Positions 25,896 through 33,540 of a DNA stretch of 64,000 bases are shown here, piece by piece. The DNA lies in assembly GCF_001559775.1 (NCBI RefSeq), contig NZ_LOHX01000292.1, forward strand, positions 1-64,000, in the 5' to 3' direction. The position numbers and the translations under genes are program-made. The DNA is from Streptobacillus felis. GTDB taxonomy: Bacteria > Fusobacteriota > Fusobacteriia > Fusobacteriales > Leptotrichiaceae. Every line of letters starts with the position of its first letter. Position 1 is the stretch's first letter. The notes under the pieces were generated by a model. That model saw nothing but the letters and a program-made list of their open reading frames with translations. It was not told the origin of the DNA and made no database searches.

Positions 25896-25913
25896 TATGA
25901 AATATGTTAAAAT
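25885..25913 (+). promoter_or_regulatory. Promoter of the restriction-modification genes
   Basis: TTGTAA (25885-25890, inside the DUF4125 gene), a 17-base spacer and TAAAAT (25908-25913) with a TGT extension. It is the same layout as the pnp promoter. Confidence 0.5.
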
Positions 25914-25947
25914 AATACAATAAAATTAATAAATAAAGGTGATTGAC

Positions 25948-26838
25948 ATGTTGATTAATTATGAAATTTTTAAACTAAAATTAGAAAATAAAATTAAAAA
26001 AAATCAAGAATTTTACAATGAACTACTAATAAACACTTTAGATAATCCCAAAAGATATATTGGGAATTTCAGAATTAGTAGTGCAGAGACTAAATTAATT
26101 CAGAATGTCACACAGAGTAATGAAATAAAATTTGGGGATTTTTTGGAGGATATTATTACAGACTATATTTCGATTATGGGATATAATAATTTAGAAAAAA
26201 AAATTGGTTTTGGTGAAGACGGAAGTTTTCTTAGTTCAGATCAAATTTTTTTAGATAAAAATTCAATAATATATTTAATAGAACAAAAAGTTAGAGACGA
26301 TCATGATAGTACAAAGAAAAGAGGGCAGATAAATAACTTTATAAATAAAATTAATACTTTAATAGAAAAGTATCCAAACAATAATATAATTGCAAGTATG
26401 TGGTTTATTGATGATATGTTGAAAAAAAATAGAAAATATTACCAAGAGGAAATAGAAAAAATAAATTTAAATAATACAGAAATAAAATTATTCTATGGGA
26501 AAGATATTTTCGAATTTTTATTTGATAGGTTGGATGTTTGGGATGAACTTATATCACATATACTTAAATTTAAATTAGAAGAAGAAATAGCTTTAAGTAT
26601 ACCAGATTTTGATATGAGTGAAGAAATTTTTAATGCACTTAAATTTATGAAAAAAATAAGTGAAATGAGTAAAGAAGAAATAAAAAATAATAATAGATAT
26701 AAGAAGATTAAAAGATTATATAAAAATTTATTTTCAAATAAACCTGATTATGTAGAGTTAAGAAAACTATTATTTAAAAATGGATATAATTTAAATAGAA
26801 TTGAAAAATTTAAAGTGGAAGTTGATTTAATAAAATAA
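25948..26838 (+). CDS. Type II restriction endonuclease (PD-(D/E)XK type), probable HinfI-like specificity
   Basis: A 296-residue protein directly before a HinfI-like methyltransferase. D98 (in SSDQIFLDKN), 13 intervening residues, and E112-Q-K114 (YLIEQKVRDDHDSTKKRGQ) give the D-x(n)-E-x-K metal site of PD-(D/E)XK nucleases. The N-terminal and C-terminal parts are helical and Lys-rich. AAGGTGAT favours ATG 25948 over the in-frame GTG at 25939. The target is inferred from the methyltransferase (GANTC); the endonuclease itself was recognised by context and active-site pattern, not by full-length similarity. Confidence 0.75.
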   Translation: MLINYEIFKLKLENKIKKNQEFYNELLINTLDNPKRYIGNFRISSAETKLIQNVTQSNEIKFGDFLEDIITDYISIMGYNNLEKKIGFGEDGSFLSSDQIFLDKNSIIYLIEQKVRDDHDSTKKRGQINNFINKINTLIEKYPNNNIIASMWFIDDMLKKNRKYYQEEIEKINLNNTEIKLFYGKDIFEFLFDRLDVWDELISHILKFKLEEEIALSIPDFDMSEEIFNALKFMKKISEMSKEEIKNNNRYKKIKRLYKNLFSNKPDYVELRKLLFKNGYNLNRIEKFKVEVDLIK

Positions 26839-26847
26839 GGTGAAAAT

Positions 26848-27954
26848 ATGAAAAAAAATACATTTCCTATAAATAAAATAAATACAGTAAAATTAGGCGA
26901 TAGCATTGAAGAATTAAAATTAATTCCGGATAATTCAGTAGATTTAATTTTTGCAGATCCACCCTATAATATGCAATTAGATGGTATATTGAAAAGGGTC
27001 GATGGTTCAGAGTTTAAAGGTGTTGAAGGTTCTAAATGGGATGAGTTTGAAAGTATTGAAGATTATAAAAAATTTACATATGAATGGTTAAAAGAAGCTA
27101 AGCGTATATTGAAAAAAAATAAGTCTTCTTTATGGGTAATAGGTTCGTTTCAAAATATATATTTGGTTGGAAATATTTTACAAGAATTAGGATTTTGGAT
27201 AATAAATGATGTTATTTGGTCCAAAACAAACCCAACTCCAAATTTTATGGGTACAAAATTTACTAATAAACAAGAAACATTACTATGGGCAACTCCTTCA
27301 AAAAAAACAAAATATACATTTAATTATAAGACTATGAAAGAATTAAATGGTGGGAAACAAATGACTAGTATTTGGGAAATACCAGTTTCTACAGGTAATG
27401 AACGCCTTAAGGATAATAATGGAGAAAAGTTACATCCTACACAAAAACCAGAAAAATTATTATACAACATTATTATTTCTTCAACTCAAAAAGGAGATTT
27501 AATATTAGATCCTTTTTCAGGCACTGGAACTACAGCGGCTTTAGCTAAAAGATTAGGAAGGAAATATTTTGCAATTGAGAAAGATACAAAATATTATAAA
27601 TATTCAGTTGAACGTATTAATTTAGAAATAGAAAAAAGTGATGATTATATAAACGCAAAATTTGATATAAAACCACCGATTGTTAAGTTTAAGGAATTAG
27701 TAGAGAAACAATATATTTTTAATAATGAAAAAGTATATTTTAAGAAAACAGAACTTTATGCTAATATATCGGAAGAGAAAGAATTATATTATGAGGGTAA
27801 ACACTATGGTATTTCTAAATTAGGAGGTATTTTGAGTGGAATTGAATCAAATGTTAATGGTTGGGAAGTGTGGTATGTAGAAAGAAATGGGGAAAAAGTA
27901 TCCATTTCAGATATACGTGATGAATATAGAGATAAAGAATTAAATTTTAAATAA
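26848..27954 (+). CDS. Adenine-N6 DNA methyltransferase, M.HinfI/CcrM-like (probable GANTC)
   Basis: A 368-residue beta-class methyltransferase: the catalytic DPPYN at residues 37-41 comes before the AdoMet motif DPFSGTGTT at 221-229. LWVIGSFQNIYLVGN, WSKTNPTPNFMGT and HPTQKPEKLLY closely match what I remember of M.HinfI, which methylates the adenine of GANTC. The C-terminal 100 residues (KPPIVKFKELVEKQYIF to the end, with NGWEVWYVERNGEKVSISDIR) form a RAMA-like domain as in CcrM and M.HinfI. It lies 9 bases after the nuclease gene, so it protects against that enzyme. Confidence 0.9.
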   Translation: MKKNTFPINKINTVKLGDSIEELKLIPDNSVDLIFADPPYNMQLDGILKRVDGSEFKGVEGSKWDEFESIEDYKKFTYEWLKEAKRILKKNKSSLWVIGSFQNIYLVGNILQELGFWIINDVIWSKTNPTPNFMGTKFTNKQETLLWATPSKKTKYTFNYKTMKELNGGKQMTSIWEIPVSTGNERLKDNNGEKLHPTQKPEKLLYNIIISSTQKGDLILDPFSGTGTTAALAKRLGRKYFAIEKDTKYYKYSVERINLEIEKSDDYINAKFDIKPPIVKFKELVEKQYIFNNEKVYFKKTELYANISEEKELYYEGKHYGISKLGGILSGIESNVNGWEVWYVERNGEKVSISDIRDEYRDKELNFK

Positions 27955-27990
27955 TATAGATATGATAAAATTAAATAATTAGGAGGAAAA

Positions 27991-29892
27991 ATGTTAAAGA
28001 TTACTTTGCCAGATGGAGCGCTTAGAGAAGTAGAAAGCATGAGTGTTATAGAATTTGCAAAAACTATATCAACTAGCTTAGCTAAAAAAACAGTTGGAGC
28101 TTTCTTTAATGGCACGCAAGTAGATATTACATATAATTTAGATGAAGATGGTACTTTAGAATTAATAACAACAGATAGTCCTAAGGGATTAGAAATATTA
28201 AGACATAGTACAGCACATGTAATGGCAGAAGCTGTTATGAACCTGTTTCCAAGTACTAAAGTTACTATAGGTCCAGCAATAGAAAATGGATTCTATTATG
28301 ACTTTGATACTGAAAGACCTTTTACTGAAGAGGATTTAGTAAATATAGAAAAAGAAATGAAAAAATTAATTAAACAAAATGAAAAATTCTCAAGAACAGT
28401 TTGGTCTAGAGAAGAAGCTAGAAAACATTTTGAAAATGAAGGTCAAAACTATAAAGTAGAAATACTTGATTCACTTGAAGGAGAGGAATTTAGTATATAT
28501 ACACAAGGGAAATTTACAGATTTATGTAGAGGAACTCATTTACCTTCGACAGGATATATTAAAGCATTTAAATTATTAAATTCAGCAGGAGCATATTGGA
28601 GAGGTGATTCTAATAATAAAATGCTTCAAAGAATTTATGGAACAGCTTTCTATAGTCAAGATGAATTAGATGCATATATCAAACAAGTTGAAGAAGCAGA
28701 AAGAAGAGATCACAGAAAATTAGGTAAACAATTAAACCTATTCTTCTTAGATGAACATGGACCAGGATTCCCTTTCTTTATGCCTAAAGGTACTAGATTA
28801 TTCAACAGATTACAAGAATTATGGAGAATAGAACATAACAAACAAGGTTATGATGAAATAAAAACTCCTATTATGCTTGATAAAGAATTATGGGAAATCT
28901 CAGGACACTGGTTTAACTATAGAGAAAATATGTATACATCAGTTATAGATGAAAAAGTTTATGCGATTAAACCTATGAATTGTCCAGGATCTATAATAGC
29001 ATATAAGAATAATTTACATTCATATAAAGATTTACCATTAAAATATGCTGAAATGGGACATGTACATAGACATGAATTCTCAGGAGCTTTACATGGATTA
29101 ATGAGAGTTAGAGCATTTACACAAGATGATGCTCATGTATTCTGTACACCTGATCAAATTAAAGACAGTATAAAAGAAATAGTAAATCTATATGATAAAT
29201 ACTATAAATTATTTGGGTTTGATTTCCACGTAGAACTTTCAACTAAACCTGAAAAAGCAGTTGGAGATGACAAAGTATGGGAAATTTCTGAAAAAGCCTT
29301 AGAAGAAACATTGCAAGAATTAGGAATAGAATATAGAATAAATCCAGGAGATGGAGCTTTCTATGGTCCTAAGATAGATTTCAAAATGAAAGATTCTATA
29401 GGAAGAATTTGGCAAACAGGAACTATACAACTTGATATGAACTTACCTGCAAGATTTAATATGAGCTATATAGGTAAGGATGGAGAAAAACATGAGCCAG
29501 TAATGATACATAGAGCTATGTTTGGATCTCTTGAAAGATTTATGGGAATATTAATAGAACACTATGCTGGAGCATTCCCTGTATGGCTTGCACCAACACA
29601 AGTAAAAATAATGACTATTTCAGCTGAACAAGTTGACTATGCAACTAAATTACATAAGAGATTACTTGATTTAGGTATAGGGGCTGAACTTGATATTAGA
29701 GATGAAAAAATAGGATATAAGATCAGAGAAGCAAATGGAGATCAAAAAATACCTGTACAATTAGTAATAGGTAAAAATGAAGTATTAGAAAATACAGTAA
29801 ATGTTAGAAGATTTGGTTCTACTGATAGCACAACTAAAAATGTAGATGAATTCATCAAAGAATTATTAGATGAAATAAATATACAATTTTAG
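27991..29892 (+). CDS. thrS: Threonyl-tRNA synthetase
   Basis: A 633-residue class II synthetase with TGS domain (residues 1-60), editing domain with the HSTAHVMAEA zinc/editing motif, catalytic core (MNCPGSI, EMGHVHRHEFSGALHGLMRVRAFTQDD split over motif 2) and C-terminal anticodon domain starting at VWLAPTQVKIM. TAGGAGG precedes the ATG. Only about 36 bases separate it from the methyltransferase, too little for a T-box; an extended -10 (TGATAAAAT) is present there. Confidence 0.97.
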   Translation: MLKITLPDGALREVESMSVIEFAKTISTSLAKKTVGAFFNGTQVDITYNLDEDGTLELITTDSPKGLEILRHSTAHVMAEAVMNLFPSTKVTIGPAIENGFYYDFDTERPFTEEDLVNIEKEMKKLIKQNEKFSRTVWSREEARKHFENEGQNYKVEILDSLEGEEFSIYTQGKFTDLCRGTHLPSTGYIKAFKLLNSAGAYWRGDSNNKMLQRIYGTAFYSQDELDAYIKQVEEAERRDHRKLGKQLNLFFLDEHGPGFPFFMPKGTRLFNRLQELWRIEHNKQGYDEIKTPIMLDKELWEISGHWFNYRENMYTSVIDEKVYAIKPMNCPGSIIAYKNNLHSYKDLPLKYAEMGHVHRHEFSGALHGLMRVRAFTQDDAHVFCTPDQIKDSIKEIVNLYDKYYKLFGFDFHVELSTKPEKAVGDDKVWEISEKALEETLQELGIEYRINPGDGAFYGPKIDFKMKDSIGRIWQTGTIQLDMNLPARFNMSYIGKDGEKHEPVMIHRAMFGSLERFMGILIEHYAGAFPVWLAPTQVKIMTISAEQVDYATKLHKRLLDLGIGAELDIRDEKIGYKIREANGDQKIPVQLVIGKNEVLENTVNVRRFGSTDSTTKNVDEFIKELLDEINIQF

Positions 29893-29910
29893 TTCATAAG
29901 GAGGAGTTAT

Positions 29911-30597
29911 ATGTATAATGATAAAGAATTAAATGGTAGAATAGATTCAGGTATATTTGGTTCATATTTATGGATGGGTATAGGGCTTTTAATTACCTTC
30001 GGTATTATGTATGCTTCTATATATAATTTACAATTAGTACAAATTTCTTTTACTCTTAATAGATTTTCTATATTACTTATTCTTGCTATAGCAATAGGTA
30101 TGAGATTTATAATTGTAAAAGCAAATGCATTTGTATTAAAACTGGTATTTATAGGATATTCAGCATTTTTAGGTATATTATTAATCCCTATAATGTTTGC
30201 ATATGAAACAGCATCTATTATGACACTATTTGGAGCATCATCTGCAATGTTTATAGGTATGAGTGCTTATGGATATTTTACAGGTTCTAATCTACAAGGT
30301 TATTCAAAATATTTATTTGGTGGTATTTTAGGTATAATAGTAATGACATTATTAAATAACTATTTATTTAGAAACAATGCTTTAGATATAGCTATTTCAA
30401 TTATAGGTTTATTAATATTTATAATTTATACTGCAGTAGATACTCAAAGAATTAAAACTATGTTACTTGAAGCATATTATGAAGGTGAAACAGAATTAGT
30501 AGAAAAAGTTAAGATTTTTGGAGCTTTAATGCTATATCTTGACTTCATAAACATGTTCCTATATCTATTATCTTTATTTGGAAAAAGAAGAAATTAA
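29911..30597 (+). CDS. Bax inhibitor-1/YccA family membrane protein
   Basis: A 228-residue protein with seven predicted hydrophobic segments, starting with a short polar N-terminus. The sixth-seventh helix region (AVDTQRIKTM and ALMLYLDFINMFLYLLSLFG) matches the BI-1 signature. Bacterial relatives (YccA, YetJ) are pH-sensitive calcium leak channels or FtsH modulators. An AAGGAGGAG ribosome binding site lies 19 bases after thrS, and a terminator follows. Confidence 0.9.
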   Translation: MYNDKELNGRIDSGIFGSYLWMGIGLLITFGIMYASIYNLQLVQISFTLNRFSILLILAIAIGMRFIIVKANAFVLKLVFIGYSAFLGILLIPIMFAYETASIMTLFGASSAMFIGMSAYGYFTGSNLQGYSKYLFGGILGIIVMTLLNNYLFRNNALDIAISIIGLLIFIIYTAVDTQRIKTMLLEAYYEGETELVEKVKIFGALMLYLDFINMFLYLLSLFGKRRN

Positions 30598-30605
30598 TAA
30601 TTTGT

Positions 30606-30636
30606 ACATGCATCTTTTAGGATGCATGTCTTTTTA
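30606..30636 (+). terminator. Terminator after the BI-1 gene
   Basis: ACATGCATC (30606-30614), loop TTTTAG, GATGCATGT (30621-30629), then CTTTTT. Confidence 0.9.
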
Positions 30637-30637
30637 T

Positions 30638-30666
30638 TTGTAAAAGCAATAAAAATATGTTAAAAT
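30638..30666 (+). promoter_or_regulatory. pnp promoter
   Basis: TTGTAA (30638-30643), a 17-base spacer, TAAAAT (30661-30666) with a TGT extension. The expected start is about 30673, just before the leader hairpin. Confidence 0.65.
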
Positions 30667-30679
30667 ATAGAGTAATAAC

Positions 30680-30746
30680 AAGGGTGGAGTAAGTAATTTT
30701 AAAGAACTTTTATACAAGAGTTTTTTAATGTTATTTGCTCACTCTT
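30680..30746 (+). promoter_or_regulatory. Long hairpin in the pnp leader RNA
   Basis: AAGGGTG plus AGTAAGTAA (one bulged G) pairs with TTATTTGCT plus CACTCTT. Inside it AAAGAACT pairs with AGTTTTTT. The result is a stem of more than 20 pairs, including G-U pairs, placed between transcription start and the AGGAGG of pnp. There is no T run, so it is not a terminator. Its place recalls the RNase III/PNPase-controlled pnp leader of enterobacteria. Confidence 0.55.
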
Positions 30747-30769
30747 AAAATAATAAATAGGAGGACATT

Positions 30770-32965
30770 ATGTTTGATAAAAAAACTTACATTTTAAATG
30801 TATCAGGAAAAGATGTAAAAGTTGAAACAGGAGAAATTGCAAGACAAGCAGGTGGTTCAGTTGTAGTAACTATGGGTGGAACTACAGTACTTGTAACTAC
30901 AACTAGAAGTAAGGAAGTAAAAGATGGACAAGATTTCTTTCCATTAACTGTAGACTATATTGAAAAATTTTACGCTACAGGTAAGTTCCCAGGAGGGTTT
31001 ATTAAAAGAGAATCTAAACCTTCAACAGAAGAAATATTAATTTCAAGACTTATAGATAGACCTATAAGACCTTTATTTCCAGAAGGTTTCTTTAATGCAG
31101 TTCATGTAGTAATAAATGTAATTAGTTTTGATGGTATTAATATGCCAGAAGATATAGCTACTATAGGGGTATCTTTTGCATTAGAATTATCAGATATTCC
31201 ATTTAGTGGGCCTGTAGCTGGTGTTACTGTTGGATATATGAATGGAGAATATATTATTAATCCAGAAAAAGAACAAAGAGATAACATGGATATTTACTTA
31301 TCAGTTGCTGGTACAAAAAGTGCTATAACTATGGTTGAAGCTGGGGCAAATGAAGTAAGTGAAGAAGAAATGCTTAATGCAATAATGTTGGGGCATGAGG
31401 CTATAAAAAATATTTGTGAACAACAAGAAGAAATTTTAAATACTTTAGGTATAGAGAAAATGGAATTTAAAGGTATTGTATATGATGAAAGAGTAACTAA
31501 TTTCTTAGATTCATATACAGGGGATTTAAAAAATGCTATCTTAGTTCCAGGGAAATTAGAAAAATATGAAGCTATAGATAATTTATGTGATAGTTTATTA
31601 TCTAAATTTAAATTAGAAATAGCAAAAGAAATGTTATCTAAAGAAAAAACAGAAGAAGAAAGATTATTAGAATTAATAGGTGAAAATAAAACTAAGTCTA
31701 TGGATGAATTAGTTAAAGAATTTAAAAACTATTATCATGATTTAGAAAAGAAAATTGTAAGAGAATTAATAATATTTGATAAATATAGAGCAGATGGAAG
31801 AAAAATTGATGAAATAAGACCACTAAATGCTCAAATAGATGTATTAAAGATGCCACATGGTTCAGCTTTATTTACTCGTGGAGAAACACAAGCTTTAGTT
31901 GTGGCAACACTAGGTTCTAAAGAAGATGAACAAATTATAGATGGTATGGAAGGAGAGTATAATAAAAAATTCTTCTTACACTATAACTTCCCTCCATTTT
32001 CAGTAGGTGAAGCAGGATTTATGAGAGCACCAGGAAGAAGAGAATTAGGACATGGAAACTTAGCAGAAAGAGCACTTAAAGCTGTAATGCCATCAGTAGA
32101 TAATTTTCCATATACAGTAAGAGTTGTATCTGAAATAACTGAATCTAATGGTTCTTCATCTCAAGCATCAATTTGTGGAGGATCTCTTGCATTAATGGCT
32201 GCGGGTGTACCTATAAGAGGAACTGTTGCAGGTATAGCTATGGGATTAATTAAAGAAGATGAAAACTTTACTGTACTTACAGATATTCAAGGTTTAGAAG
32301 ATCACTTAGGAGATATGGACTTTAAAGTTGCTGGTACTAAAAAAGGTATAACTGCTATACAAATGGATATTAAAATAGAAGGTATAAATAAAGAAATAAT
32401 GGAAATAGCTCTTAGTCAAGCACTAAAAGGTAGAATGCATATAATAGAAGTTATGGAAGCTACAATACCAGAACCAAGACCAAACTTACCAGAAAATGCA
32501 CCTAAGATTATTAACTTAAGAATAGATCCAAGTAAGATTGCTGCATTAATAGGACCAGCAGGTAAAGTAATTAAGTCTATTATTGAAGAAACAGGAGTTA
32601 AAATTGATGTTGAAGATGATGGAAGAGTAGCAATATTTGGTATAGATCAAGATATGATGAATAGAGCTTATGAATTAGTTACACAATATACTCTTACAGT
32701 TGAATTAGATAAGGTATATAAAGGTAGAATAACTAAACTTGCTAAATTTGGAGCATTTGTTGAATTAGCACCGGGTACTGAAGGATTATTACATATATCA
32801 GAAATATCTCATAAGAGAATAAAACAAGTAGAGGACGTACTTAAAGTTGATGATATGGTTGATGTAAAAGTAATAGCTTTAGAGGATAATAATAAATTTA
32901 GTTTAAGTATGAAAGCTTTAATTGAAAAAGAGGAAGTTAAAGAAGAAAATAATGAAGGAGAGTAA
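30770..32965 (+). CDS. pnp: Polyribonucleotide nucleotidyltransferase (PNPase)
   Basis: A 731-residue phosphorolytic 3'-5' exoribonuclease. Two RNase PH domains (FPLTVDYIEKFYATGKFPGG in the first; GETQALVVATLG and GSSSQASICGGSLALMAAG in the second) flank a helical linker. KH (NLRIDPSKIAALIGPAGKVI) and S1 (VYKGRITKLAKFGAFVELAPG) domains follow. Length is standard. It has its own promoter and a structured leader, consistent with autocontrol. pgsA follows by 4 bases. Confidence 0.97.
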   Translation: MFDKKTYILNVSGKDVKVETGEIARQAGGSVVVTMGGTTVLVTTTRSKEVKDGQDFFPLTVDYIEKFYATGKFPGGFIKRESKPSTEEILISRLIDRPIRPLFPEGFFNAVHVVINVISFDGINMPEDIATIGVSFALELSDIPFSGPVAGVTVGYMNGEYIINPEKEQRDNMDIYLSVAGTKSAITMVEAGANEVSEEEMLNAIMLGHEAIKNICEQQEEILNTLGIEKMEFKGIVYDERVTNFLDSYTGDLKNAILVPGKLEKYEAIDNLCDSLLSKFKLEIAKEMLSKEKTEEERLLELIGENKTKSMDELVKEFKNYYHDLEKKIVRELIIFDKYRADGRKIDEIRPLNAQIDVLKMPHGSALFTRGETQALVVATLGSKEDEQIIDGMEGEYNKKFFLHYNFPPFSVGEAGFMRAPGRRELGHGNLAERALKAVMPSVDNFPYTVRVVSEITESNGSSSQASICGGSLALMAAGVPIRGTVAGIAMGLIKEDENFTVLTDIQGLEDHLGDMDFKVAGTKKGITAIQMDIKIEGINKEIMEIALSQALKGRMHIIEVMEATIPEPRPNLPENAPKIINLRIDPSKIAALIGPAGKVIKSIIEETGVKIDVEDDGRVAIFGIDQDMMNRAYELVTQYTLTVELDKVYKGRITKLAKFGAFVELAPGTEGLLHISEISHKRIKQVEDVLKVDDMVDVKVIALEDNNKFSLSMKALIEKEEVKEENNEGE

Positions 32966-32969
32966 TGGT

Positions 32970-33539
32970 ATGCTTAATAAAATAAATTTACCTAACAAAC
33001 TAACTTTAATAAGAATAGTATTAACACCTATCTTATTATTACTAATGATATTTAAATATGAAGCAAGTACATTAACAGTAAGTAAAGTATTATTACATAT
33101 ATTAGTAGTTCTACTTTTTGCTTCAATTGCATTAACAGATTTTTTTGATGGATATATTGCAAGAAGAGATAATTTAGTAACAAATTTTGGGAAATTACTT
33201 GATCCTATAGCTGATAAAGTATTTGTTTTTTCGGTTTTAATAGTTTTAGTAAAATATAATATGTTATCTATATGGATGGTAATAATACTGCTAGCAAGAG
33301 AATTTGTTGTAGTAGCTATTAGAATGTTAATTTTAGAAAATGGTGGAGAAGTTGTTGCTGCAAGTTCTTCAGCAAAACTTAAAACAGCAACTCAAATGAT
33401 AGCTTTATTATTTGCTTTATTATTCCCTTTTGGTAAAGTTATTAATTCTTTAGTATTATTACCTGCTGTAGTATTTTCAATCATTTCAATGTTGGAGTAC
33501 TACAACTTAGTTAAAAAATATATTGGGGAGGATATGTAA
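32970..33539 (+). CDS. pgsA: CDP-diacylglycerol-glycerol-3-phosphate 3-phosphatidyltransferase
   Basis: A 189-residue membrane enzyme making phosphatidylglycerophosphate. The CDP-alcohol phosphotransferase motif is complete: DFFDGYIARRDNLVTNFG followed by KLLDPIADK. NLPNKLTLIRIVLTPILL is the usual first helix region. The start at 32970 has GAAGGAGAG upstream; an in-frame start at 32922 inside pnp would add 16 Lys-rich residues and is rejected. Confidence 0.94.
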   Translation: MLNKINLPNKLTLIRIVLTPILLLLMIFKYEASTLTVSKVLLHILVVLLFASIALTDFFDGYIARRDNLVTNFGKLLDPIADKVFVFSVLIVLVKYNMLSIWMVIILLAREFVVVAIRMLILENGGEVVAASSSAKLKTATQMIALLFALLFPFGKVINSLVLLPAVVFSIISMLEYYNLVKKYIGEDM

Positions 33540-33540
33540 A

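Noticed and set aside
25939-25947. GTG start for the restriction endonuclease
   Set aside because: AAGGTGAT would overlap this start; it is correctly spaced for ATG 25948.
27955-27990. T-box leader before thrS (also considered for trpS and alaS)
   Set aside because: The upstream spaces are far too short for a T-box and contain no anticodon-loop or terminator/antiterminator structure.
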